Assembly: GCF_039634365.2 (NCBI RefSeq)
Contig: NZ_CP155079.2
Span: 4,340,001-4,404,000, forward strand
Length of the DNA stretch: 64,000 nt
Source of the DNA: Mucilaginibacter sp. PAMB04168
GTDB taxonomy: Bacteria > Bacteroidota > Bacteroidia > Sphingobacteriales > Sphingobacteriaceae
Direction: 5' to 3'
A program made the position numbers and the translations under genes. The number at the start of each line of letters is the position of its first letter. The stretch's first letter is position 1. The notes below the pieces were generated by a model that was not told the origin of the DNA, searched no databases, and saw only the letters and a program-made list of their open reading frames with translations. Shown here in pieces: positions 50,741 to 60,221 of the stretch.

Positions 50741-53521
50741 TTAGAAAGTGTAAGCGTATGACAGTGTATAGTTACTACCTGACTTAAAGCGGCTAACTAT
50801 TGAACCGTCGCGCTCAATGTTATACTGCTTAGTGCTGTTTTTGTAATAGAACTGTGTTGGCTGGTTAAGGATGTCCCCGGCATTCAGTTTAAACTCGCCC
50901 TTGCCTTTAAATACCCGGTAGCCTATTTGTGCATCTACTACATCGCGTGAACGCTCGTAAATAGCCGGGAACTGGAAGCCACGTGCACGGTAAATGCGCT
51001 CACCAACGCGGTTATACAATAAATTAAAGCTTAACTTATTATCCATGGCGGTTTGTAACAGGCCTCCGTTAATTACATAAGGTGCCTGGCCTATCATTGG
51101 GCGTTTGCCACCTTCATCGGCAATAAACGAGCGCGTATCAGTTACCTGCGATTTAATAATGGCTACGTTGGTATAAAAGGTGGTATGCTTAAACTTAGGA
51201 CCGATAAAATCGAGCGTTTTGCGCAACTCAAACTCAACGCCGTAATTATTTGCTTTTTGTGCGTTAAAGAAGTTAAAATCGGGTGTACTGTTCACATCAT
51301 AGTAACCAGATTCAATCAGGTTTTTAAAGTTTTTATAGAAACCAGATATAGATATAATTTGACCGGCCGATGGGTAAAACTCATAGCGTAAATCAACATT
51401 ATGAATTTGCGAACGCTTTAAGCTTGGGTTACCAGTAATAGTAGCCAGCAACTCATAATCATAATAACCAAATGGTGCCAGTTCTCTTAACTCGGGCCGG
51501 GCAACTGTGCGTGAATAAGAAAATCTGAGGTTAGCTTTTTGCGTTAAGCTGTAAGTAAAGTTAGCAGATGGTAAAAAGTCAATGTTATCTAAAGTTACTT
51601 CTGGCGTAGATGGGTTACGAGTCTTCAGATTAAGATTAAATTTTTCAACGCGTAAACCCCAAACCAAACGCATTTTATCGCCAAATTTGTTATCCAACAT
51701 TGCATAACCGGCATTAGTCATGGCATTAGCTGTATAGCGTTCATCAGCATTTGGCAGCTCGCGCAGGTAGAAATTACCGCCATTTATAACCGAGCGACTG
51801 AAAATTTGATTTAAAGGCAGCTGGCGTACAGCCGATGCATTAGGCGAATTATCATTTAATAATAATCCTAAAAAGCGCACGTCAAAAGTTCTGTCGCGGT
51901 ATTGCGAAACCAAACCAGCTTTAAAGGTTGCCTGCTGGTTAAAAAGCTTAACGGGTTTGCTGTAGTTGACATCTCCGGCAAATATATTTTCGTTCAGGTC
52001 TGAAAAAAAGCGAGCATTTTGCTTGCCTACTGAGGTGACGTCGGCTATATAAATACCGTCCCGTAACTGATAGTTTGTTTTACGCTGATCAGGCTGTTGG
52101 TTCATTACATTGCTATAGCTGGCATTCCAGGTAATTTTAGAACTGCCATTACCCAAGCCATGATCGCCTTGCAGTGTACCTTTGTATATACTTTTTTCAG
52201 TTAGGTCAAAAGCGGTAAAGCGATTGTCGGCGCTGCCCGTGGTCATATCAACACCTGATCGGGCAAAATATTGGTCGTCAAAAACCTTATTATAAAGGTT
52301 TTTAAATGTGATTTTATTTTTACCGAAGGTGTAGGCAAAGTTGGCGATGGCTCCTACGTTAGTTGAAAACTTATAACGATCGGCATTGTAAGTGTAAACG
52401 TGAAAATCATTTATTACGTTAGGATCGTGCTGCAAAGAGTTGCGGTAAGTAACTGCGAAAATAGCGCCTAACTTATTGCCGTTTTTGCCTACCTCTTTTA
52501 CACGACCTAATGAAACCTGATAGTTTTGGTTCAAAAAAGCATTGGTGTTGTAAACATTGAAATTTGGGTTCAGTGAACGTAAAGGCGCAATGCTTTGCTC
52601 GGGGTTAGTAGTGCTTATGGATTGTACACGAGTTGAAGAAGGAAAGCTGCCGGGCAATTTATGTGATCCATTGTCAAAGCCAAAATAATCGGTTGTGTTA
52701 CGGTAACCGCTTTTGAAATCTTTAAAGGTGGTGTTGGTATTGTAACCTAAACCTACATTTATTGATGTGAAATCTTCCTGCGGTATATCACGTGTGATGA
52801 TTTGCACAGCGCCGCCTGCAAAATCGCCTGGCAAGTTGGGCATAGCCGTTTTGTTAATGATTAAATTATCAATAAGGTTTGATGGCACAATATCAAACGA
52901 AAAAGCTTTGCGGTTAGGCTCGGTGCTGGGCAGAGCAGTGTTATCCAACAAAGCAGTATTATAACGGTCGCCTAAGCCACGCACTACCACAAACTTGTTA
53001 TCCTGAACGGTAGCACCACTTACCCTACGCAAAACTTCAGATGCGCTTTTATCGGGCGAGCGTTTAATTGTTTCGGAAGTTATACCATCAGTAATGGCCG
53101 CATTATTTTTTTGCTGTGCGTATAAAGAGTTAACCGATTCCTGACGGAACGTGGCCCGTACCGTAACCTGCTGAAGCTGCTGTGAATTAGCCGATGTTAA
53201 CGTAATATTTAATGGTGTAACACCAGTAGCCTTAATTTGTACATCTGAAATGATCTTGTTTTGATAACCTACATATCGTATTAAGATACTGTATGTGCCG
53301 GCTTTAACGCCGGTTAGGCTATACTCGCCGTTTACATTAGTGGCGGTACCTTTATTAATACCTTGTACCATTAGGGTAGCGCCAATAAGCGCTTCGCCAG
53401 TTTTCTGGTCGGTGATTTTGCCACTCAACTTGCCCCCGGTTTGGGCCTGGGCTACATTGAATAAAACGGTTAATGATAAACAAAGGATGAGTTTAAATTG
53501 AATCGGGGCTAATTTTTTCAC
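50741..53521 (-). CDS. TonB-dependent receptor, non-SusC type
   Basis: A 926-residue outer-membrane receptor: signal peptide ending NVAQAQ, carboxypeptidase-regulatory-like domain (about 29-115, SGKITDQKTGEALIGATLMV, IRYVGYQNK), plug (RSPDKSASEVLRRVSGATVQ, VVRGLGDRYNTALLDN, NLPGDFAGGAVQI) and barrel ending YTLSYAYTF. It lacks the SusC length and has no SusD; its partner is the beta-helix lipoprotein downstream. The start codon is GTG at 53521 (no ATG is available before the signal peptide). The substrate is unknown; it is separate from the pectin PUL. Confidence 0.93.
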   Translation of the reverse strand: MKKLAPIQFKLILCLSLTVLFNVAQAQTGGKLSGKITDQKTGEALIGATLMVQGINKGTATNVNGEYSLTGVKAGTYSILIRYVGYQNKIISDVQIKATGVTPLNITLTSANSQQLQQVTVRATFRQESVNSLYAQQKNNAAITDGITSETIKRSPDKSASEVLRRVSGATVQDNKFVVVRGLGDRYNTALLDNTALPSTEPNRKAFSFDIVPSNLIDNLIINKTAMPNLPGDFAGGAVQIITRDIPQEDFTSINVGLGYNTNTTFKDFKSGYRNTTDYFGFDNGSHKLPGSFPSSTRVQSISTTNPEQSIAPLRSLNPNFNVYNTNAFLNQNYQVSLGRVKEVGKNGNKLGAIFAVTYRNSLQHDPNVINDFHVYTYNADRYKFSTNVGAIANFAYTFGKNKITFKNLYNKVFDDQYFARSGVDMTTGSADNRFTAFDLTEKSIYKGTLQGDHGLGNGSSKITWNASYSNVMNQQPDQRKTNYQLRDGIYIADVTSVGKQNARFFSDLNENIFAGDVNYSKPVKLFNQQATFKAGLVSQYRDRTFDVRFLGLLLNDNSPNASAVRQLPLNQIFSRSVINGGNFYLRELPNADERYTANAMTNAGYAMLDNKFGDKMRLVWGLRVEKFNLNLKTRNPSTPEVTLDNIDFLPSANFTYSLTQKANLRFSYSRTVARPELRELAPFGYYDYELLATITGNPSLKRSQIHNVDLRYEFYPSAGQIISISGFYKNFKNLIESGYYDVNSTPDFNFFNAQKANNYGVEFELRKTLDFIGPKFKHTTFYTNVAIIKSQVTDTRSFIADEGGKRPMIGQAPYVINGGLLQTAMDNKLSFNLLYNRVGERIYRARGFQFPAIYERSRDVVDAQIGYRVFKGKGEFKLNAGDILNQPTQFYYKNSTKQYNIERDGSIVSRFKSGSNYTLSYAYTF

Positions 53522-53815
53522 TTGCGTTTGATTGATGCAGCAAAAATATTAGCACAAGATTAGCTCAATATTACCTCTAAATTAACGATGTGTTTTGTTC
53601 ATGTTAAACTAATGTTAATGAGCCAGGTTTGCATTGTTGATATAGCTTTAAGGTTACTTGAGTGTTATTGAGAAGTTAAAGTAACGGCTCCTCATATTAA
53701 TGGTAATATACAATAGGAAGTTGGCTTTAAAACCCCGAAACAAACGGTGCCGCTTAATCTAAACGGATTGCTAAAGTGGCGCTGCTCTCTCAAAACAGAA
53801 AGCAGCCCCGTCCTT
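53522..53815. other. 294-bp intergenic region
   Basis: No gene is seen. A short inverted repeat (GCTGCT at 53779, AGCAGC near 53803) near the end of the glycosyltransferase gene is a weak candidate terminator for the polysaccharide cluster. The promoter of the TonB receptor must lie near 53522-53700. Confidence 0.4.
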
Positions 53816-54961
53816 TTACATCACTAACTTAATAACGTCCTCGAGTTTGGCGCTAAATGCATCGTAATTTAACCTGGTTTCAAACTCATTTAACGAGGAC
53901 TTAGAGAGCTCCACATAAGTTTCCCTGTTATTCCAAATCTTTGCCCACCGCTCTGCAAATGCTTCCGGCGACTCCGACTCGCCTAACATCAAACCATTGA
54001 CACCTTCTTTTATAATTTCCGTTATTCCACCTGTGTGCCGACCTAAGGAGGGTAATCCATAAGCATTCGCCTCGCAAAACACACATCCATAACACTCGGC
54101 TACCGATGGCAACATTAGCGCTGAGGATGTTGCCAACAACTGCCTTAAGCGCTCCGCCTGTTCCGGTATATTCTTCCGCAAAAAGCCAATCTGTTTTACG
54201 TAAGGTTCAAACTCTGCTGCAATATTAGGAGTGCAGCCAACAATAAGCAGTTGCGCTTTTACACCCAGTTTATTTAGATGAACCACAAACCGCAGCGCGT
54301 CTGGACCACCCTTACGTTCCCAGGCAACGCCTAAAAATAAAAGCTTACAGGTGGCGCTTTGGGCACGACTGCCTATCCATGCATGTACAGCGTGTGCAAC
54401 AGGCGCTTCTTTTAAATTAGCACCTAAGGGTATAGTATGAATTTTGGATGCTTCAACATTGTAATCTTTTAAAGCACTTTCAGAAGCCCAACCCGCAGAA
54501 AAAACTGCTGCAGTGGCTCTGTTTAAGGCCTTTTGATACATATCATTACCAGCCCTAATACTTCGCCCAGCTAAATTGCTAAAATCGCGGTAGTAGCCTA
54601 CTAAGCTTGCAAAAGTAGTATCGTGAATCGATATGGCTGGTTGTTGAAAGGTTGTATAAGCTAAAAAATCAGCATGAATGCAAAGTACAACATCGGGTTT
54701 AATACGGGCCACTTCTGCATCAAACTGACGGGCAATGGCTTGAAGCGTTGTTTTTTCGACAGCAGACATAAACCACTTGCCTTGAAAGCGGTGATAAAAA
54801 CGGCGCAACCAATTGTAATACCAAGGCTCGGCTGGTGTTATTAAAGTAATTGCTGAGATGCTATGCCCTCGTTTTTCTAAGGCATGTATAATATGTGCAG
54901 GAGTACCTGACCAGGTCTTTACAGAATAAGGGTCACCTAAGCTAGCAACAGCAATCTTCAT
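53816..54961 (-). CDS. GT4-type glycosyltransferase
   Basis: A 381-residue retaining glycosyltransferase of the GT-B fold. The N-terminal domain ends near residue 190. The nucleotide-sugar domain has LLFLGVAWERKGGPDALRFV and an E-x7-E-type motif (ECYGCVFCEANAYGLPSLG), then a typical GG-hinge HTGGITEII. It adds a sugar to the cell-surface polysaccharide at the cytoplasmic face. It is the last gene of the polysaccharide operon (12-nt gap from the GT8 gene). Donor and acceptor are unknown. Confidence 0.92.
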   Translation of the reverse strand: MKIAVASLGDPYSVKTWSGTPAHIIHALEKRGHSISAITLITPAEPWYYNWLRRFYHRFQGKWFMSAVEKTTLQAIARQFDAEVARIKPDVVLCIHADFLAYTTFQQPAISIHDTTFASLVGYYRDFSNLAGRSIRAGNDMYQKALNRATAAVFSAGWASESALKDYNVEASKIHTIPLGANLKEAPVAHAVHAWIGSRAQSATCKLLFLGVAWERKGGPDALRFVVHLNKLGVKAQLLIVGCTPNIAAEFEPYVKQIGFLRKNIPEQAERLRQLLATSSALMLPSVAECYGCVFCEANAYGLPSLGRHTGGITEIIKEGVNGLMLGESESPEAFAERWAKIWNNRETYVELSKSSLNEFETRLNYDAFSAKLEDVIKLVM

Positions 54962-54973
54962 TTAATCGAATGT

Positions 54974-55834
54974 TTAGGCGTGAATATTAAAGCGTTTTTT
55001 CAGTAACCTGTAATTCTTCCTTAAAACGTTGGTATAGGAAAAGTCTTTAGGCTTAGCATTCTTAAACGGCGTAAGTTTAATATATTTCCAGTAAAGCTTT
55101 TTATAAGGGTGATTATTGAAGTAATGCCACGGTTTGCCGCCAGTTGCGTAATGGATTATAGTTGGTGTAACCAGTAGTTTTGATGTTAAATTCATTGAAT
55201 TGAACTTTTCGTCAAATCGCTCCCATTTATTACGGAAGAAAATGTTCAGTACGTCCTGATCCCACCAACGCAGTTTTCCCATAAACTTTTGGGCTATATC
55301 CATTAATTTGTCCGACACGTTGTCTTCACGCCATTTCTTCAGATTAATTAATAAAACACCTGCGTTAAAATATTTCTTTGTAGGGAAGCCAATTTCGTTC
55401 ATCCATGCAATGCTGTCTGAAAGATTAAAATCATGAGAAGCCATGAGATAATTATCTTTTAGGTCAGTATCGGCCAACTCTTTTAAGCTATTTGTGACAA
55501 TCAGATCTGAGTCTAAAAACAATCCTGAGTTTATATGGTCAGGTAATATATCAGCCAATAATAACCTAAAGTAGGTAGCCTTTGAAACATGACGTGAAAT
55601 TGTATACTGATCAAACAGTGCTCCATCAATACTTATTAGGTTGATTGATGTTTGATATTTTTTCTGAAAATATTGAAGCACATAATTGAATGGACTAAAG
55701 TCAGCAATATCATTTATTAAATATACATTGATTACTAAGTCCTTATTGTTTTCTAATAAAGATGTCAGAGCAACGGTAAAGTGCTGAATATAATTTTCAT
55801 CTATGGTAAAAAAAACGTTGAGCTCCTTTTGCAT
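54974..55834 (-). CDS. GT8-type glycosyltransferase
   Basis: A 286-residue GT-A enzyme. The metal/nucleotide DxD motif is in GLFLDSDLIVTNSLKELA, with FNAGVLLINLKKWRE, WWDQDVLNIFF and the late HYATGGKPWHY characteristic of the LgtC/RfaJ family of retaining galactosyl- or glucosyltransferases. The C-terminus is basic (NVLRKNYRLLKKRF), suiting attachment to the membrane face. It lies in the exporter-linked polysaccharide cluster, 23 nt after the GT2 gene. Confidence 0.93.
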   Translation of the reverse strand: MQKELNVFFTIDENYIQHFTVALTSLLENNKDLVINVYLINDIADFSPFNYVLQYFQKKYQTSINLISIDGALFDQYTISRHVSKATYFRLLLADILPDHINSGLFLDSDLIVTNSLKELADTDLKDNYLMASHDFNLSDSIAWMNEIGFPTKKYFNAGVLLINLKKWREDNVSDKLMDIAQKFMGKLRWWDQDVLNIFFRNKWERFDEKFNSMNLTSKLLVTPTIIHYATGGKPWHYFNNHPYKKLYWKYIKLTPFKNAKPKDFSYTNVLRKNYRLLKKRFNIHA

Positions 55835-55857
55835 TTTGAAACAGATTAGGCAGCGAT

Positions 55858-56811
55858 TTATTTAAAAACTTTATTTAGTCGACCAGTAGCTTTCATGGTA
55901 TAACGCTTGCATAAAAAATTAGAAAAAGACATTTTCTTATTAAGTAACTCCTTAAATAGCCTTGCTAATACCTGGTAATCCTTAATAGATGTACGAAGAA
56001 ATAGCCTGTTATATGCATTTTTTACATACAACAAAAGCTCGGGCTTTTGCATAACATCATATAACATTGATATTACGTAATACTCCTCGACCATTTTGGT
56101 CAGCCTACTTTCCGCACTAGCATAGTTTCTCGTCGAATTTGTATGTTCTCGGAAATAATTTAGCGCAAGGGCATTATACGCAACTTTGTTACTTTTAATA
56201 AGCAATATCCAAAACAACCAATCCCCTGACTTTTTTAGCCTTTCGATTAGTTTGAAAGCACTTTCTTGTAAATAGGATTTTCTAAAAACAACTGCGCTAG
56301 CGTTTACTATTACATTTTTTTTTAGCAAACAGGTTTCAATCAACTCATCTCCGCTTGTTACAAAATCAGCTTCCCAATTATATCGTGGCAAGTCACTTGT
56401 CCACCACAATAAATTGCTAAGCACTTTATCATGTTCATCAACCTGGTTTGAAGCGGAAAAGAATAAAGCCAAGTTTGGGTCGCTTTTTAGGGTATCAATA
56501 GCTGTAGCTAGAAAAACCGGGGCACACCAGTCATCACTTTCTGCTACCCATATATAATTTCCCTTAGCAAGGGATATACCTTTTTGCCATTGTTTAAAAG
56601 TAGTGCCGCTATTCTTTTCGTTGAAAATTATGTGACTTACCTTATCATTATCCCGGTATCTTTCTATTACCTCCTTGCTCTTGTCAGTTGAACAATCATC
56701 TAAAATAATCAATTCAAAGTTCTGAAACGTTTGATTTAAAACAGAAGTGATTCGCTGGTCAAGAAAACGCTCGTGGTTATAATTCGGGATAATGACAGAA
56801 ACTTCAGGCAT
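55858..56811 (-). CDS. GT2-family glycosyltransferase
   Basis: A 317-residue inverting glycosyltransferase. The N-terminus has VSVIIPNYNHERFLDQRI and LIILDDCSTDKSKEVI, with ESDDW as the DxD-like site and a C-terminal helical tail. The start overlaps the end of the WbsX-like gene by 8 nt, indicating tight coupling. It acts in assembly of the surface polysaccharide. The region is AT-rich compared with the PUL. Confidence 0.93.
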   Translation of the reverse strand: MPEVSVIIPNYNHERFLDQRITSVLNQTFQNFELIILDDCSTDKSKEVIERYRDNDKVSHIIFNEKNSGTTFKQWQKGISLAKGNYIWVAESDDWCAPVFLATAIDTLKSDPNLALFFSASNQVDEHDKVLSNLLWWTSDLPRYNWEADFVTSGDELIETCLLKKNVIVNASAVVFRKSYLQESAFKLIERLKKSGDWLFWILLIKSNKVAYNALALNYFREHTNSTRNYASAESRLTKMVEEYYVISMLYDVMQKPELLLYVKNAYNRLFLRTSIKDYQVLARLFKELLNKKMSFSNFLCKRYTMKATGRLNKVFK

Positions 56812-57877
56812 CCTTTAATATCTTAGCTGTTTGTTCCAAATATTGCCTTCCCCACTTTTGGTCGGGTTCGAGGTGATTGCCTTCTGCCCATTCATTCCAG
56901 GCATTTATAAAGAGATAGGTATCCTTATTTTCGTATCTTCCCTTTATAGCTTTCAGCCATTTGCTATAGTCTGAAGGTGTTGAATCTGTGAATATGGTTG
57001 CCCCTTTTGTACGCCGGGCGGCATTGTCCCAACCGGGCGTAATACCCGGAAACTCGTTTGCTTTGTAAGTGAATTCGCTATTAATCATTTGATCCACATA
57101 ACTTGGGTACGAAGCAAAACGGTGACTATAAAAATCAGGCAACGGGTGCCCCAAACGGCGCTTTATCCTGTCTTTCAATTTCCGCTTAGGCTTTTTGGCA
57201 AAGCTTGACAAATTCGGTTGAAAATCAATTGAACAATCAAATCCCAGACTTTCAAAGTTATCGGGCTTGTAAGCGAAGCTCTGCATAAAGCCTATATACA
57301 GTTCTGTGCCGCTTTTTGCCGCTTCATCCCGCCAGGTTTTGATGGTTTGCTTAATATCAGGAAAAAGTGCAGGGCGGTATATCACAAAAAATGGCTTACC
57401 TTTTACTTTGATATATCTGTCGTCTTTAAAGAAAGTATTAAGCAAAAATCGAATGTGCTCAATGTCATCTTCGGTACTATAATCTTGCTTAATCAAAACC
57501 TCATGATCGAGCCCATCCCACCTTTTTGTCCAATTTTCATTAGCCCAGCAAAGCATAAATGGAAAGTCAGGAGTCTGAGTCTTCAGCATATCATCTAAGG
57601 GCCTGTTCATGATACGCTTACCGTTAAACCAATAATGATAATAACAAAAGCCATGAATACCGTACATACGCGCTAATTCGGCCTGAGCAATTCGGGCCTC
57701 TTCCAGCCTTAAGTCATAAAATCCTAAATCGGCAGGCAGATGAGGTTGATAGTGGCCTTTGAAAAGCGGTTTAGCTTTGGTAACGTTAGTCCATTCAGTA
57801 AATCCCTTCCCCCACCATTCGTCATTCTCGGCAAATGGATGAAATTGTGGAAGATTTATAGCGATAGGTTTGATCAT
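56804..57877 (-). CDS. WbsX-like (GH99-like) polysaccharide protein
   Basis: A 357-residue cytoplasmic protein with the hallmark start IKPIAINLPQFHPFAENDEWWGKGFTEWTNV split across conserved blocks. Further motifs are YGIHGFCYYHYWFNGKR, PFMLCWANENWTKRWDG and INAWNEWAEGNHLEPD. This is the WbsX family (GH99-like TIM barrel) common in O-antigen and capsule clusters; its reaction is unsettled, either a glycosyltransferase-linked or processing role. The 4-nt overlap with the preceding GT2 gene and 8-nt overlap with the next show one operon. Confidence 0.88.
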   Translation of the reverse strand: MIKPIAINLPQFHPFAENDEWWGKGFTEWTNVTKAKPLFKGHYQPHLPADLGFYDLRLEEARIAQAELARMYGIHGFCYYHYWFNGKRIMNRPLDDMLKTQTPDFPFMLCWANENWTKRWDGLDHEVLIKQDYSTEDDIEHIRFLLNTFFKDDRYIKVKGKPFFVIYRPALFPDIKQTIKTWRDEAAKSGTELYIGFMQSFAYKPDNFESLGFDCSIDFQPNLSSFAKKPKRKLKDRIKRRLGHPLPDFYSHRFASYPSYVDQMINSEFTYKANEFPGITPGWDNAARRTKGATIFTDSTPSDYSKWLKAIKGRYENKDTYLFINAWNEWAEGNHLEPDQKWGRQYLEQTAKILKDA

Positions 57878-58701
57878 TCTATATGCCTTCGTATTTTAAA
57901 ATATAAACTTATAAGAAGCAAGTAAGCGGCACTCAAAAACTTAAATTGTCTTAATTGTAGCTTTGCATAACGCGAAATCTTCCGCTCTAAGCCTTTAAAT
58001 GTGTCTTTATAAAGATCCTTAAAAAAGTACTTAATTATATTATTTGAAAAATCTTGCTCAAACTTCAAATCTCTGGAACTGGTACTAGCCCCGCCAGCAT
58101 TGAACACAGCAATTTTTCGATCTACATAATGCATTTTGAACTTAGCTGCGACCCTGAGATTCAAGTCATAGTCAGCACAAATTTTATACAACTGGTTATA
58201 ATTTCCGCACTCTTGAAATACGCTTCTATGATAGAATAGAGCTTGATGCGCAATATTCTTTTTAAGTAGCTTTTCAATGCTGAATTCGCCGTCATAAAGT
58301 TGGCCGTCAGTTCCCCAGCCAGTATTCCCTTTCAGGATAACGTTTCCGTAAATAACTTTTTCATTCCTATCCTTAATAACATCCACTATGTCACTAAGCA
58401 CCTTGTCATCCGCAAGTTGATCATCGCTTCCTAAAAACATCAACCACTGGCCTTTTGCTAAAGCGATACCCTTATTCATGGCATCGTATATTCCCTTATC
58501 CGCTTCTGAGATGATTTTGATTTTGGGGTCATTGTAGGAATTTATAATTTTAGAAGTTTCATCTTTTGATAGTCCGTCTATTATCAAAATTTCATACCTG
58601 TCGTTAGTTTGATTTAAGATACTATCCAATGCATATCCTATAGTTGCCGAGCTGTTATACGTCGGAATTACTAGAGAATATATAGGGGAGTTATTTATCA
58701 T
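57874..58701 (-). CDS. GT2-family glycosyltransferase
   Basis: A 275-residue inverting glycosyltransferase: YSLVIPTYNSSATIGYALDS, ILIIDGLSKDETSKII and MFLGSDDQLADD (DxD-like) mark a GT2 of the WcaE/WbbL-like kind. KICADYDLNLRVAAKF is a typical later motif. The C-terminal hydrophobic helix (YLLLISLYFKIRR) may touch the membrane. It overlaps the hypothetical gene upstream by one base and the WbsX-like gene by 4 nt. Confidence 0.92.
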   Translation of the reverse strand: MINNSPIYSLVIPTYNSSATIGYALDSILNQTNDRYEILIIDGLSKDETSKIINSYNDPKIKIISEADKGIYDAMNKGIALAKGQWLMFLGSDDQLADDKVLSDIVDVIKDRNEKVIYGNVILKGNTGWGTDGQLYDGEFSIEKLLKKNIAHQALFYHRSVFQECGNYNQLYKICADYDLNLRVAAKFKMHYVDRKIAVFNAGGASTSSRDLKFEQDFSNNIIKYFFKDLYKDTFKGLERKISRYAKLQLRQFKFLSAAYLLLISLYFKIRRHIE

Positions 58702-59630
58702 TAAGATTTAACCAATTTATATCCCAAAACACGGAAAAGCTTTTTGATAGTCCGCCTGAATAACTTTTTGTAAATCGAGGAGGCCTGCTTCCTTGTCGCA
58801 TGCGAAATATTAGTGTGCGGTGTTTCAAGTACCTTCTTACTTCTATGATGATTCAAGAGTTGCCCATAAGGCGAATTATAATATGGTAAGAAATGGTAAT
58901 AATCTATTCTGCCTTGCTTACTCTGATTAACACAAAGAAATTCCTTGCTAATTCTATAACAATGTTCTTTATAATGATTTCCAAATTGAGTAGGCATCCT
59001 ATATAAGTTTATCTTTCTTTTTTGGGCCAGTAATGAAAGTATGGATTGATCCCAACGATGATCAGCAAATCCAGGTAGGTTCTCTTTACCACAGGTATTT
59101 GGTAAATCAGTTATTATTCTTTCGTCAGAGCCGTATTTCAGCCACTCATTTAAAAAAGATATGGAAAGTTCATTTTTCCTCCAAAGAGAAAAAGCAGCAT
59201 CACAATGCGGGGCGTGCCAGTATTCAGATTCATCACAGTTCATTAGGACAAAACAATCTCTTTTCGTCCATTCGTAATTTAACTGGTTAGCATTACCAAA
59301 AAGAAGAATAGGTTCTTTGTGTGCACATATGTTTATTAAAGGTTGCAGGTCTGCTATAACTTCTAAACCAGCATCACAGTATATCACAATATCATCTTCG
59401 GCAAGCTTATTAAAAGCCTCTAGAATAATGTAAGGTTTCCATAACCAATAACCAATTCCCTTAGGTTGCGAAAGGATACTTTCATTGTCTTTAAAAAACG
59501 AAGATTCCTTAATATCATCAAAGTCATATGATTCTATTCTATTGATATTAAATGACTGCGCCGAAGTATTCAGCCTAAAACGACTTTCTTTATAAAGATT
59601 ATTAGAAAGATTCACCAAAGTTACTTCCAT
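58701..59630 (-). CDS. Unrecognised protein in polysaccharide cluster, possibly a GT-A glycosyltransferase
   Basis: A 309-residue protein with no signal peptide. Visible motifs are GIGYWLWKPYIILEAF, DDIVIYCDAGLEV (a DxG near a hydrophobic strand, reminiscent of a DxD site), HAPHCDAAFSLWRKNELSISF and HRWDQSILSLLA. The last resembles the D-Q-S motif of capsular or mannosyl glycosyltransferases. The Lys/Arg-rich C-terminus could contact membrane. I do not recognise a named family; a glycosyltransferase role is inferred from these motifs and from the operon. Confidence 0.6.
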   Translation of the reverse strand: MEVTLVNLSNNLYKESRFRLNTSAQSFNINRIESYDFDDIKESSFFKDNESILSQPKGIGYWLWKPYIILEAFNKLAEDDIVIYCDAGLEVIADLQPLINICAHKEPILLFGNANQLNYEWTKRDCFVLMNCDESEYWHAPHCDAAFSLWRKNELSISFLNEWLKYGSDERIITDLPNTCGKENLPGFADHRWDQSILSLLAQKRKINLYRMPTQFGNHYKEHCYRISKEFLCVNQSKQGRIDYYHFLPYYNSPYGQLLNHHRSKKVLETPHTNISHATRKQASSIYKKLFRRTIKKLFRVLGYKLVKS

Positions 59631-59636
59631 TTTAAA

Positions 59637-60221
59637 TCAATTTCTTACTTGCACGATTGCTTCAGTTCTATTCTTGACCAACACATTTGATGGAACATCT
59701 TTAAAAATTAAATTGCCTGCACCTATTACAACATTATCACCAATAGTAACATTGTTCAATATAGTAACATTAGCCCCTATCCAACAATTAGAACCAATTG
59801 TTATATGGCCTATCTTACAAGGTTCATTTTGGATGATGGAATCCACGTTTTCGTAAATATGATTGTGATCATATAATTTCACTCCCTCCCCAAAAATTGT
59901 ATATTTTCCTATGCGAATGTTGCCTAAGCAATTGATAGAACAATATCTGTTAAAATGCACTGAATCTTCTAGGATTAAACTTGCGTCTTTATACACCATG
60001 ATGTTACAGAACTCTCTAAACCGCACATCATTTTTAATTTGTACATAAGCTTTAGGATCTATTTCTATAGCATTTTTTTTAAAGTCAAACCTAAATCCGT
60101 CACCTATAGACAGGTTAGGTGCATATTTTAAGAGCTTTTGTTTATTAATAAAATTAATTTTGTTATCTAATTTTACTTTAACCTTAATTAAAAAGGCGTC
60201 GACTATCCCTGATAATGCCAT
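59637..60221 (-). CDS. Hexapeptide-repeat acyltransferase
   Basis: A 194-residue left-handed beta-helix protein of the WcaF/maltose-O-acetyltransferase type: ISIGDGFRFDF, NIRIGKYTIFGEG, YDHNHIYE (catalytic His), then IGSNCWIGANVTILNNVTIG and DNVVIGAGNLIF. It should transfer an acetyl group to a sugar of the polysaccharide in the cytoplasm. Its start overlaps the end of the Wzt-like gene by 19 nt. Strongly AT-rich. Confidence 0.9.
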   Translation of the reverse strand: MALSGIVDAFLIKVKVKLDNKINFINKQKLLKYAPNLSIGDGFRFDFKKNAIEIDPKAYVQIKNDVRFREFCNIMVYKDASLILEDSVHFNRYCSINCLGNIRIGKYTIFGEGVKLYDHNHIYENVDSIIQNEPCKIGHITIGSNCWIGANVTILNNVTIGDNVVIGAGNLIFKDVPSNVLVKNRTEAIVQVRN

